Below are positions 29,501-38,073 of a DNA stretch of 64,000 nt, piece after piece (within the stretch, counting starts at the first letter, position 1; every line of letters starts with the position of its first letter). The translations under genes and the position numbers were made by a program. The notes beneath the pieces are model-generated. The model was not told where the DNA came from. It did no database searches and saw nothing but the letters and a program-made list of their open reading frames with translations. Source of the DNA: Solibacter sp039934035. GTDB taxonomy: Bacteria > Acidobacteriota > Terriglobia > Bryobacterales > Bryobacteraceae. The DNA lies in assembly GCA_039934035.1 (NCBI GenBank), contig JBDTMZ010000002.1, positions 1-64,000 on the forward strand. Reading direction: 5' to 3'.

Positions 29501-29613
29501 CGTCGAACAACTTTTCTTCGACCAGCTACGGCCAGATTGTGGCTACCCGGACCGCCCGCGGAGATCTGGGCAGTTCGCGCCAGCTCCAACTCGGCTTGAA
29601 GCTCGTCTTCTGA
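26572..29613 (+). CDS. TonB-dependent receptor, Oar-like, with carboxypeptidase-regulatory domain
   Basis: About 1013 residues from ATG 26572, chosen because it gives a signal peptide (VVCLLLSALPLAAQ) after a GAGAGGGAG site. Residues about 25-105 form a carboxypeptidase-regulatory-like beta sandwich (ASLTGTVKDQQGGVIANAAI). The plug region includes MEIPLNGRFFLDLALLQTG and SIQEFKVQTNAFSAEYGRNA. The rest is an outer-membrane barrel ending in the expected aromatic residue (LQLGLKLVF). Such receptors are expanded in Acidobacteriota and are thought to import oligosaccharides or peptides. No partner gene is beside it. Its 3' end lies right at the breakpoint of the truncated JetA gene. Confidence 0.95.
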   Translation: MPKTLGLKSVVCLLLSALPLAAQNASLTGTVKDQQGGVIANAAITLTAVDTGVTQATKSDDTGNFEFPTVRAAAYQVKAEQKGFQTYSQTGLTLAVSERRGLDIVMQVGDTNSVVTVEATSSTVSTESSTLGSVVENRKIMEIPLNGRFFLDLALLQTGTVVPSTNNRTFLAAPSGIGISGINASGTREDSTNYLVDGQNLSDMVQNQITFQPNIDSIQEFKVQTNAFSAEYGRNAGIVINAASKSGTNGLHGTAYEFVRNDHFDAKNYFDPTGKIPPFKRNIFGYSVGGPIIKNKTFFFHSYEGRRGREVATINTLVPTPAQRAGVTNPVILKLLALVPASNEATGTRFAGSAARQRTLNQETGRVDHTFNEKNFLFGSFIINRDERTEPTLQANNLPGFGDARPAKRYLISLGYIHVFSPSLTNDFHAGLNRVRIDFVHAFNGNPADYGMTSPSSVMPQVEVGGAGTGTPWFGGISGFPQGRGDTTFQYSDTLSWTRGRHSIKFGADFRRFRNNNFNGGTGGVILFSSLATFLAGTPSQTVETALPVTPAIRVSALGAFVQDDVKLTARLTLNLGLRWEYNGVPSETHNRLGVFDFTNLALVRVGTNGIDAPYHQQFTNFGPRVGFAWDPFGKHKTVIRSGAGFYYDQPVTNIVTPLGNNPPFSQSVNITQNINLSAPFNSPPGVGASLQMVDPNFKSGRVFSYNFNIQQEVAGIVIQAAYVGSQGRHLRLTGDYNQGIGGKRRIQSITSLNAAGQPVASNGGAMTIQESVSNSNYNGFWLSAEKRFAKGLTFNASYTLSKSIDNNSVGSANPQIQNFYDIASEHALSDFDARQRFVLSGVYQLPFRSGSHPVLSRLVEGWSIAPIVNLQSGNPFSPIYPVTNPSSLEVFDRPNVVAGQSLNVPNPSPSLWLNKAAFVTATPGTFGNAGRNILRSPGFQDIDFAASKLTRIKERFSLQFRAEAFNLFNHPNFAQPSNNFSSTSYGQIVATRTARGDLGSSRQLQLGLKLVF

Positions 29614-30926
29614 TCTTGCGGCGGCACTGGCGCGGCTGGATATTGCAGCAGAATGTCGGCCACCGATGCCTGGGAACGCTCGCAGAGTACGGACCGTATG
29701 TTCGCTTTGAGCGCGCGGAAATCGATTTCCGACTGTGCCACCAGTTCCGCGACAGTCTCGAGCGCGATGGGCGGAGCGTCGCCATCGTGCATCGCGCCGG
29801 ACGGCGCTTCCAGCGATGGATCGTATAACGACCACTGCGAAACGGAAGTCAGGCGGCTGCTGGTCAACTGAAGCGTGTACTCGACGGCATCGGTCGCGGC
29901 GACCATTTCTTTCAGTGCCAGCGCGGCGCGTTGGGCGTCCTTTAACACGTGAACCACACGGCGTTGCTCGATATACTGGCGGCTTTGCACGAAGCTCTTG
30001 AGGCTGGTCGCGAAGTGGCGCAGTACATCGTGCACCATTCCGCCCTGAGTGAGAAGCGTGCGGGTGAGTGTCAGTAAGAAGCGCCGCTCCTTGGCCTGGA
30101 GTTGGCCCGCGAAGCCGCGGGAGAGCACTTGATCGAGGGCGTCATCCAGTGTGCTGCTCTGCTCCAGATCCGTGAGTAAGCGCCAGAAGGCCGAGAAAGT
30201 GCGGCCGGCTTCGCTTTCCGCGATCACGTCAACGCCGGCAAAGAGGCGCTCGAGAACTTCGCCCCGGCTTGCATCGTTGTCCATCAGGCATTCGCGTAGA
30301 TCGCGATTGAGACGCTCGAAATCGTCACGAACGCGCCGGAAGTCGCCGGCCAGGGCATCGGCCAGGGCGATGATCTCGCGGACTCGCTCGGTGGCCTGTG
30401 GGCCGGACAGCGTGTCGACGTTTCCACCGCGAAGCCGCTCGATCTGCCGGTCAAGGCGGTCGCGTTCCACCAGGAGTCGTGCGACGCGGGTTTCGGGGTT
30501 GGCGTCGGTCTCTTCAGCCAGCTTGACCAATTGCTGAATCACGACGGCGAGGCGGCTCTCGGTGGCGACACTGCGTGGCTCAGCAAGACCAGCGATGAAG
30601 CGGGTAGCGGCCGCCGCGGCTGACGAGACTTCATAGACTTCTTCAGTGGCGCCGGCCGGGAATCGCCGCTCGAGATATCCGTCGCGGAGCCATTCGGCGA
30701 CGTAGGCTTGCGCGCTCTGAGGGAGGTCTTCCCCGGCAGAGCGGAGATCTTCGAGATCGCGACTGATGCGCTCTAAAAAGACCGACGCGGAGAGTCCCTG
30801 TTCGGAGTCGAGAAGGTGGGCCTGCAGAAGGCCGATGACAATCGGGCTGTGGCGCGAAGCGAGTAGCTTCCAGACGGGCTGTTCGCGCAGATAACGGCAG
30901 GTGGCAATGTATTTTTGGGACTTCAA
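29526..30926 (-). pseudogene. jetA: JetA (DUF3375, Wadjet type I) truncated at its C-terminus
   Basis: From a TTG at 30926 the frame reads LKSQKYIATCRYLREQPVWK, then LLASRHSPIVIGLLQAHLLD, the usual DUF3375 N-terminus. Helical segments follow (TFSAFWRLLTDLEQSSTLDD; RALKANIRSVLCERSQASVA). DUF3375 proteins are the JetA subunit of type I Wadjet, a condensin-like anti-plasmid complex with JetB, JetC and JetD. Similarity stops after DILLQYP near 29635; the frame then reads antisense through the end of the receptor gene and stops at 29526. Roughly 70 C-terminal residues and all of jetB, jetC and jetD are absent. No ATG fits the conserved start; an ATG at 31085 would add unrelated residues. Confidence 0.8.
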
Positions 30927-31093
30927 TCGATGAGGTACCGCACTTATTCTTGCACGGAGCGCCGGCTCTTGCACGCCGCCCGGTTTGGGCTGTTCGGGCG
31001 AAGGAATACCCAAGGTACCGACCAGCATCCCGGTACGACAAGGCGCTTGGGTCTTGTCGCATCGCCAGGGCTGATTTTGTCGCACAATGGAAC

Positions 31094-31387
31094 ATGGTCA
31101 CCCTGGACACATTGCGGGCGGAACGGCGGGAGGAAATCCTCCGCCTCGCCGAGCAACGCGGCGCCCACAGCCTGCGCGTGTTCGGTTCGGTTGCCCGCGG
31201 TGAAGCCAACGAGAATAGCGACCTCGATTTGCTGGTCGCCTGGGAACCGGGCCGGAGCTTGATGGACCACGCGGGGCTTGTCGAGGACCTCCAGGAGTTG
31301 CTGGGGATGAAGGTCCATGTCGGGACCGAGCAGTCGCTCCACTGGTACGTACGTGACCGGATCCTTCGCGAGGCCAGACCGTTGTGA
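31094..31387 (+). CDS. mntA: MntA-type minimal nucleotidyltransferase antitoxin
   Basis: The 97-residue protein has the nucleotidyltransferase signature VFGSVARGEANENSDLDLLV at residues 29-48: the GS motif and the metal-binding Asp pair (D43, D45). The rest is LMDHAGLVEDLQELLGMKVH. MntA antitoxins block HepT toxins by adding AMP to the toxin's active-site tyrosine. The gene overlaps hepT by four bases (GTGA), as in intact pairs. It looks complete, but its partner is frameshifted. I chose this start because the family N-terminus begins here. Confidence 0.88.
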   Translation: MVTLDTLRAERREEILRLAEQRGAHSLRVFGSVARGEANENSDLDLLVAWEPGRSLMDHAGLVEDLQELLGMKVHVGTEQSLHWYVRDRILREARPL

Positions 31388-31739
31388 AGGACGACCGTCT
31401 CTATCTGCACCACATGCTGGAACGCTGCCACCGCATCATTCGCTTCATCGGACCCGGCAGAGAGGCTTTCCTGGCGTCGGAAGAATTGCAGGACGCTGTC
31501 ATCCGCAACGTCGAGGTGATCGGCGAGCCGCAAAGCGCGTCTCTGCCGACGGGCGGGGCCGGCTCGCATCCCTCGATTGGAAGGCGATCTGCGGCATGCG
31601 CGACGTCTTGATCCACGATTACATCGGCGTGGATCTCGACGGACTCTGGAACGTGGCGTCCTCCCGCATACCCGAACTCCAGGCCGTATTGGAGAAGTTC
31701 CTGGACGGCGAAAGTCCGGGCTCCGCGCCGCCGCCATGA
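31384..31739 (+). pseudogene. hepT: HepT (DUF86) HEPN ribonuclease toxin, frameshifted
   Basis: From GTG 31384 the frame reads VKDDRLYLHHMLERCHRIIR and continues to VEVIGE at 31527. One base is then missing; in the shifted frame it resumes AAKRVSADGRGRLASLDWKA and GMRDVLIHDYIGVDLDGLW, ending at 31739. The HEPN motif Rx4HxY (RDVLIHDY), site of RNA cleavage and of AMP transfer by MntA, lies after the break, so the toxin is probably dead unless the ribosome shifts. Apart from this single base both halves are full length and well conserved, so the loss is recent or a sequencing error. Confidence 0.8.
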
Positions 31740-31818
31740 CATCGTAACCACATTGCGGAACCGCAAAGACCAGTCAAGTGCTGGCTAGCAAGTCATGCGG
31801 AGAATAAATAGTCTATTG

Positions 31819-31889
31819 TCCGCACAATATGCGGAGGAAGGCTTGCGGAGGCGGAGATCGACCCGTATAATATCCGCAGGAGTTGCGGA
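31819..31889 (+). promoter_or_regulatory. fic promoter flanked by two TCCGCA-N5-TGCGGA operators
   Basis: TTGCGG (31843-31848) and TATAAT (31866-31871) are 17 bases apart. TCCGCA-CAATA-TGCGGA lies at 31819-31835, upstream of the -35, and TCCGCA-GGAGT-TGCGGA at 31873-31889, over the start region and ribosome-binding site. Arms and spacing are identical and only the centres differ. More half sites occur: TGCGGA at 31795-31800, TTGCGG in the -35 box, and the reversed dyad TTGCGG-AA-CCGCAA at 31753-31766. The start codon at 31892 is only about 14 bases past the expected start of transcription. Confidence 0.8.
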
Positions 31890-31891
31890 GA

Positions 31892-32983
31892 ATGTATATC
31901 CATGAGCGGAAGGACTGGCCCAAGTTCCACTGGAACGCGGAGAAACTCGCGGAACCTCTGGCCTCGGTGCGCCACCGCCAAGGCAAACTCATCGGCCATA
32001 TGGAAGCCCTGGGATTCAACCTGCAGCAAGAGGCCGTGCTGCAGACCCTGACGACAGATGTTCTCAAGAGTAGCGAGATCGAAGGCGAGAAGCTTGATAC
32101 GGGCCAGGTCCGCTCCTCCCTTGCGCGCCGTCTCGGCATGGACATCGGAGCGCTCAAGTCCGCTGACCGGCATGTCGAGGGCGTGGTCGAGATGATGCTC
32201 GACGCGACGCGCCACTATGACCAGTCGCTCACTGCGGATCGTTTGTTTGGGTGGCATGCTTCGATCTTCCCGATGGGGCGCAGCGGCATGACCAGGATCA
32301 GGGCCGGTGCGTGGCGTGACGACAGCACGGGACCGATGCAGGTTGTGTCCGGTCCGTTGGGCGAGGAGCACGTCCATTACGAAGCGCAAAAGGCCGCGCT
32401 TGTCGATGCCGAAATGCAGATATTCCTGAGCTGGTTCGAAGGGCGTTCGGATCTGGACGGTGTGTGGAAAGCGGCCATGGCGCATCTCTGGTTCGTCACC
32501 ATCCATCCGTTCGACGAGGGCAACGGCCGCATCGCCCGCGCTATCGCGGACATGGCTCTCGCGCGATCGGAGAACAGCCCCCAGCGCTTTTACAGCATGT
32601 CCGCCCAAATCCGGCAGGAACGGAACGACTACTACGACATGCTGGAACGCACGCAGAAAGGCACGATGGACATCACACCCTGGATGGAATGGTTCGTCGG
32701 CTGTCTCGGTCGCGCCATCGACGGCGCGCAGACGACTCTCAGAACTGTATTGGTCAAGGCGCGCTTCTGGCAGCGCATCAAGGATGTCCAACTGAACGAG
32801 CGCCAGCGCCTCGTGATCAACCGCCTGCTCGACGGCTTCGAGGGCAAGCTTACGTCCTCAAGATATGCCGCGCTCGCGAAGTGTTCGCAGGACACGGCGC
32901 ACCGTGACATTGTCGCGCTTGTCGCGCAGTATATTCTCGTCCAAAACCCCGAAGGCGGCCGCAGCACGAGTTATGCGCTCTAA
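31892..32983 (+). CDS. Fic family AMPylase-like protein with C-terminal winged helix
   Basis: The 363-residue protein has an N-terminal DUF4172-type domain (YIHERKDWPKFHWNAEKLAE). An inhibitory helix follows with the [S/T]xxxE[G/N] motif as SSEIEG (residues 60-65). The Fic domain carries the full catalytic motif HPFDEGNGR (205-213), and a C-terminal winged helix follows (LTSSRYAALAKCSQDTAHRD). Fic enzymes transfer AMP or similar groups to target hydroxyls; the inhibitory Glu64 would keep it off until released. The winged helix makes autoregulation at the flanking dyads plausible. All key residues are present, so it looks functional. A second broken copy lies 2 kb downstream. Confidence 0.93.
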   Translation: MYIHERKDWPKFHWNAEKLAEPLASVRHRQGKLIGHMEALGFNLQQEAVLQTLTTDVLKSSEIEGEKLDTGQVRSSLARRLGMDIGALKSADRHVEGVVEMMLDATRHYDQSLTADRLFGWHASIFPMGRSGMTRIRAGAWRDDSTGPMQVVSGPLGEEHVHYEAQKAALVDAEMQIFLSWFEGRSDLDGVWKAAMAHLWFVTIHPFDEGNGRIARAIADMALARSENSPQRFYSMSAQIRQERNDYYDMLERTQKGTMDITPWMEWFVGCLGRAIDGAQTTLRTVLVKARFWQRIKDVQLNERQRLVINRLLDGFEGKLTSSRYAALAKCSQDTAHRDIVALVAQYILVQNPEGGRSTSYAL

Positions 32984-33008
32984 GTTGCCGCGCCTGCCTC
33001 GCCCGGGG

Positions 33009-33881
33009 CTAGCGCCGGCGAAGTCTGCGTGTCAGACCGGATAGTGCGATCCCGAGCCCGAGCAGGCTGAGCGTCCCGGGTTCGGGAGCGGCCGTCGGTG
33101 TCGCAAACAGGAAGTCGTCCATCACCACCACATCGTCATTAGGGTTACCCAGCACGCCGTTGGCGACGATCGTATTCAGTCCCGCTGTGATCCGCACCCG
33201 TGAAACCTGCTCGCCCGCATCCGCCACTGCGCCTAGAAAGGACAGCCCCTGATTGCCGCCGACCAGCGCAAAGCGGCTGAATAATAGCGCGTCGTTGGCG
33301 TCGAAGAATTCGAGTTTCGACAGATTCGCCACTTCGACATCGACGAAGACCAGCCCAAACGCGGTCGTGGTCGCCGTGGTGGTGGTCCCGGGCAGAAAGA
33401 AGCTGACGTCGGTGATATTGCTGTTGATCGCGGTGAACAGCTTCTGTGGACTGAAGGTCTGAAAATCGCTGGCAAACCCGAATAAGGGAGCAGGAACGCC
33501 TCCGGCATTCGCGCTTACCAGGAAACCTGTTCCGGGAGTGCTGAAGACGGCCCCGCGCGGGGAATTCGTATTGAAGAAGTTCGCCGGCATCGGATTCGGG
33601 TCGGACGAAGCGGCGGGCACGCCGTCCCAGTTGATCTCCCTGCGAAGCCCGCCGAAATCGCCATTGGCGCCCGCCACCGTGCCGCCGCCGACCGCGGCAC
33701 GGAACGCGTCGCGGGTTGGCGTGATCGACGCAGGTGTAGCGCCCGCCGTCTCAAAAGTAATGAATCCCGCGAAGGCATGATTCGCGGTTCCGGCGGCCAG
33801 CAGGGACGCGAGCAAGACTCCGCGAAACGGTTTCCAAATCGACGAGACAGTATGCAATCGCACGGTTTGCAAACGAGTCAA
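33009..33881 (-). CDS. PEP-CTERM secreted protein
   Basis: The 290-residue protein has a basic start and signal peptide (GVLLASLLAAGTANHAFAG). A long beta-rich domain follows (FITFETAGATPASITPTRDA; FLVSANAGGVPAPLFGFASD), with Thr-rich TTTTATTTAFG near residue 170. It ends in a canonical tag APEPGTLSLLGLGIALSGL then TRRLRRR. It is expected to be exported and processed by an exosortase. It is not related at the CQLGD motif to the pair at 1665-3312. It sits between the intact and broken Fic copies and splits the defence-like genes. The 270 bases upstream (33882-34152) show no feature I can name. Confidence 0.88.
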   Translation of the reverse strand: MTRLQTVRLHTVSSIWKPFRGVLLASLLAAGTANHAFAGFITFETAGATPASITPTRDAFRAAVGGGTVAGANGDFGGLRREINWDGVPAASSDPNPMPANFFNTNSPRGAVFSTPGTGFLVSANAGGVPAPLFGFASDFQTFSPQKLFTAINSNITDVSFFLPGTTTTATTTAFGLVFVDVEVANLSKLEFFDANDALLFSRFALVGGNQGLSFLGAVADAGEQVSRVRITAGLNTIVANGVLGNPNDDVVVMDDFLFATPTAAPEPGTLSLLGLGIALSGLTRRLRRR

Positions 33882-34152
33882 TCAAAGCGCCCTCCGTGGC
33901 GTTGAAATAGTCTATCAGCTACCTGGGAAATGCTCCATTAGGTCATCCCTTCTGATTGTGGCGATTCGCCCTATTCTCTCGTCACGTCCAGCGGCACGAC
34001 ATGCTCGTTGCGCGCGGATCATGCTCGAGGGGCTTGGGAATCGGAATTGGCGGTATCCCCAATTTCTAGATTACCCCTGACTAACCGCGAGCAGAGAGAA
34101 ATCAGGGGCCGTGTTTTCCCTCCAGAAAACGATCAAGCTTACAACAGGCGGT

Positions 34153-34474
34153 CGCGCCGTCTCGGCATGGACATCGGAGCGCTCAAGCCCGCTGACCGGC
34201 ATGTCGAAGGCATGGTCGAGATGATGCTCGACGCGGCGCGCCACTATACCACCCGCTCACTGCGGATCGTTTGTTTGGGTGGCATGCTTCGCTCTTCCCG
34301 ACGGGGGGCAGCGGGATGACCAGGATCAGGGCCGGTGCGTGGCGTGACGACAGCGCGGGGCCGATGCAGGTTGTGTCGGTCAGTTGGGCAAGGAGCACGT
34401 CCATTATGAAGCGCAAAAGGCCGAGCTTGTCGATGCCGAAATGCAGATATTCCCGAACTGGTTCGAAGGGCGTT
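34153..34474 (+). pseudogene. broken duplicate of the Fic gene (internal segment)
   Basis: This stretch repeats 32123-32455 of the intact fic gene at roughly nine bases in ten by eye, with several small indels that shift the frame. It covers RRLGMDIGALKPADRHVEGM through the segment equivalent to residues 80-185, and stops before the catalytic HPFDEGNGR motif. Both edges are abrupt: unrelated sequence lies before 34153, and after 34474 the end of the Res-like gene begins within 16 bases. It cannot make a Fic protein. It may have arisen by duplication or by import of a related allele. Confidence 0.9.
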
Positions 34475-34489
34475 CGTACGGTGCGCGAC

Positions 34490-36650
34490 CTATCCTGGTC
34501 CGACGACCGTTTCGAGCAATTTGCCAATGTACGTGTCCGCGTCGTCTTTCTGGAAGAGCACGTTGCACGCCTCGAATTCATGCTTGGTCATGCCGTCCGA
34601 CCACCACTTCACCTGCATGTGCGGCGTGTTCGCCACGATGAACGATGCCAAGGTCACCAACGGGTCGCCCAGGCGAACCTCCAACTCCTTGATAGTCTTG
34701 TGGAACGCGATCTTGGGGTCGCTGCGACCTTCCAGATTACGTATTCCTTTGGGGTCCACAAACGTGATGTATTGGCGCTTGCCGACGAGCAGCCAAAGAA
34801 TGAAGTCCGGGTGGAAGTTGCCAGCCTCAAAGAAGCCCACACCACGCCCGCGGCTGAGATTCCGAAGCAGGTACATCTCGCGCTCTGCAAAGAATGGCTT
34901 GTTGGCATCGTAGAAAGTCCGCAGGTCTCGGACGAAATCACTTTCGCCCTCGTTTAGATCGACCGGACTGATTTCAATCGCGCTGCTGGTGCAGTGCAAC
35001 AGCGGGTAGTATAGATGCTGCCCAAACCCGATGGCGTGGAGGCTCGAAAAGTTCCAATCCTGGATCTTCTTCGATTCCACCAATTCCTTGAGTTCGCCCA
35101 GTTTCTCCGCGATGTCCGCCGCCGACTCCTCGATCAATAAGCGGTATTCAGCGATGAAGTTGGGATCGTCCTCCGCGAGTTCGCGCAGTTCCAAGAACTG
35201 CTGCTCATAAGCACTTTTCTCGTACTGGTAGTAGCGGAGCGCATACTTTTTCAGCAACGCTGTGGCGATCTCCTGCCATTCGCGGACCTGGGCGAAGCTC
35301 CGGAATTCCAATTCTTCCGCCGGGATGTAGAGCGTATACCAATCGTGGCGATCAAGCAAGTCCGAGATGTTCTGCCTGGAAAGATTCAGGTTGAACCAAG
35401 CGCGCTCAGCCTTGAAACGCTGCAACTCAAAATAGATCTCGTCCAGGTTGAGGAACGGGATATGCACGCCGGGTTTCAGGCGGCCTTCCTCACGAATGGC
35501 GACTTCCGTTTTGTCGGAACCACGGGCGCTCGCCATGGACTGCAAGCGAGGATACCAGTCCACCACGGCCCTCGCTTTGAGAAGCTTTTCGGGAGGTGGC
35601 CCAAGCGTAGGCTTCGGCCCGGTGCGTTTGAAGTCAATACCCTCCCTCAGCTTCACCGTCTTGAGCTGCTTACCGTTCAGGTTCCGCACGACAGGGAGTA
35701 TGAACGTCGTCCGCTGTTCGTTGGCGGGGAGGCCCTCCTCCTCCAGATATTCCTTGAACTGCTTCATGTAATCGGCGTGCACGCCGATTACGTTCAGCGT
35801 CTCCAGAATGCCCACATTCTCCGGAGCCTTGACGTCGCTGAACCTGGTGCTCCGTTTCAGACAAAACTCGTATCCCTTGAGGCGAACACCGCGCCCGAAG
35901 AGTTGGATGATCTGGGAGCCTTCGCTCTTGCCGATGTTCATCAGTCCCATCGTGCTGACGCGCCAGCTACTCCATCCTTCGCTGAACTTGCGGGAACCGA
36001 TGAGAAGGTTAACCCGGCTATCGGCGTTATTGAGGTTCGCAAAGAGCGACTTTGAGAAATCCTTGTCTTGCGTTGGCACGCCCTGCTCCTGGCAGAGTTT
36101 CAAGAGCTTCGTCTCGTCGCCAACGTTGATCACACCGAAGTAGTCGTTCTCGCCTACCCGGATGCCCAGTTCCCCCTCGGCTCCCTTCAGATTATCGACA
36201 TGCAGTGCCGCCTCGCTGTCCGAATTGAACAGCGTCTGAAGAATTCCGTCATAATGGGCGGCCGGCGTCGCGTGCTGTTTGATCAGGTAGCCAAAGGCGC
36301 CGGCGAAAATCGGCCGCCCTCTCTCATCGTTCAGACCTGGGTCCCCGTTGAGCAGTCGATTTATCGAGGCGACGCTCTCCTGGCGTTCGCGGACGAACCG
36401 GTCGAAGAACAAGAGCACGTCCAGAACGTCTGAGACCGGACGCTTGTTCTCGGTGCGCACGGCGTTCACGCTTCCACCAACGAAGATCCACAGAGGCTTT
36501 TCGATCAGAAAGGCAGCAAAACTCGTCTTCCGGTCAGCAAAAAGCCGATGTTGCTGATAAAAGGCGAGCAAGCCAGCGGTCAGGTAGAGTCGCCGCTGCT
36601 CCTCGTTTTGCTCCTCGGAAAGATTGCGGATGTGGTAATCCTTCCCGTAT
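34490..36650 (-). pseudogene. C-terminal part of a type III Res-like helicase-nuclease
   Basis: The open frame reads YGKDYHIRNLSEEQNEEQRR from about 36650, before the first ATG at 36571. It continues through helicase motifs V-VI (LIGSRKFSEGWSSWRVSTMG, IIQLFGRGVRLKG) to a PD-(D/E)xK nuclease (FHPDFILWLLVGKRQYITFV then DPKG). It ends LLETVVGPG. The Walker A, DEAD box and other N-terminal helicase motifs are absent, so about the first third to half of a typical protein of roughly 1000 residues is missing. The missing part was removed by the deletion that joins this gene to the SNF2 gene. In related loci a methyltransferase and an SNF2 helicase sit upstream; no methyltransferase is here. Probably inactive. 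Confidence 0.82.
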
Positions 36651-38073
36651 TCGTCCCGTTAAACAGCACGATTCTCCCCGCGTAGCCGTTGGTTTCCAGG
36701 AAGTTGCGCAGGTACTCTTGCGTGCGGCGAGATTCAGTGAAGACGACGGCCTTGCGTAGAGCCCCGATTTTCTCCATCTCATCGAAGCCGATCTGCAGTG
36801 CCGTGAGGAGAGCGCGGGTCTTCGCGTCGATTTGGATGGATCGGGCCCACTGCACGAAGCGGTCGAGTTCAGCGATCTCGGAGTCCAGCTTCTTCAAGTC
36901 GACGGATGCGGGCGATGCGGGTGGATCGCAAACCGGGATTTCGCCGCCGTTCGCGGGCTCGTCCAGTAGCTCCGCATTCAGTTCATCTTCTTCGATCAGC
37001 TTCTCTGCCAGGCCTTCGCCCTCAGGCAAAGCCGCACCCGCGTGGGAGCGCGATTTAAGATCCAGTAGGCGCTGGCGGATCATTTCGAGCGTGCCCGCCA
37101 CGGCCTGGGAACTGGAGGACAGCAGCTTGCGCAAAATCATCGTCGTCAGTTCTCGCTGGCGGCGCGGAATGGAGTAGGTGTCATCCCTCCGCAGGAACGC
37201 CGAAACGGCTTCGTAGAGTTGCTGTTCGGAGTCGGCGGGCGTAAACGGGCGCGTAATCGGCCGGCGCTCGGTGTATTTCACGTACTCCAGCACCTGGCTA
37301 CGCAGCGTCCGGTAGCAGAAGGAACGAAGCCGGTCCTTCAAGCCGTCCAGGTCGCCGTCCTTCGAACAGTACTGCGTTCGGAAGGCGGTCAGGTCGCCGA
37401 ACAGATGCTCGTCAATCAGGGTAGAGAGGCCGTAGAGTTCCAGCAATGAGTTCTGCAGGGGGGTGGCGGTCAGCAGCAACTTCCTGCGGTCCGCAATGGC
37501 CGTGCGGATGGCTTGGCCCATCTTGTTGCTTGTGCGGTAGGCGCCCCGGAGCTTGTGCGCCTCATCGATTACGACGAGATCCCACGGTACTAGTTGCACC
37601 TCGCTTGCCATGCGGCTGGCGAAGTTCATGGAAACGATGACGACTCCAAGGCCGGCGAAGGGTGCTGCGCTGCCTTCGCGGAGAGCCTCCCGGTACGAAG
37701 CCGAATCGAGGATGATGCTGGGAAGATGGAATTTCTCCGAGAGTTCCATGCTCCACTGTTTGCGGAGAGATGCCGGGCAGATGACCAGCAGCTTCCGGCG
37801 ACGCTCGGCCCAACACTGGCACAGCACCAGGCCCGCCTCGATGGTCTTGCCTAGGCCGACTTCATCGGCTAGCAGAACGCCTTTCGATAGAGGCGACCGT
37901 AACGCGAACAGCGCGGCCTCAATCTGGTAGGGGTTCAGATCGACGGCGGCATCGAAGAGGGAAATCGACAGTTTCTCCACGCCGCCCGTTCCAGACCGGC
38001 GGGTCAACTCGTTGCCGAAGTACTTGGCGTGATAGCTCGTCGACACGTATCCTCTGTAAGTCGGCGCAGCCAT
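36580..38073 (-). pseudogene. SNF2-family helicase, N-terminal half only
   Basis: From ATG 38073 (MAAPTYRGYVSTSYHAKYFG) the protein has the SF2 core of RapA-like helicases: LNPYQIEAALFALRSPLSKG, Walker A in LADEVGLGKTIEAG, DEAH in WDLVVIDEAHKLRGAYRTSN, and LLTATPLQNSLLELYGL. It reaches the start of the second RecA domain (KAVVFTESRRTQEYLRNFLE) and then, after IVLFNGTN near 36655, family similarity ends. The last residues to 36580 come from reading the Res-like gene in the wrong frame. Motifs IV-VI are missing, so the helicase should be inactive. About 497 residues remain of an expected 900 or more. Confidence 0.85.

Noticed and set aside
31384..31739. programmed frameshift in hepT
   Set aside because: No slippery heptamer or stimulatory hairpin is evident at 31527, so mutation or sequencing error is simpler.
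34490..38073. functional DISARM, BREX or type III restriction system
   Set aside because: No methyltransferase or other core component is present and both helicases are incomplete.
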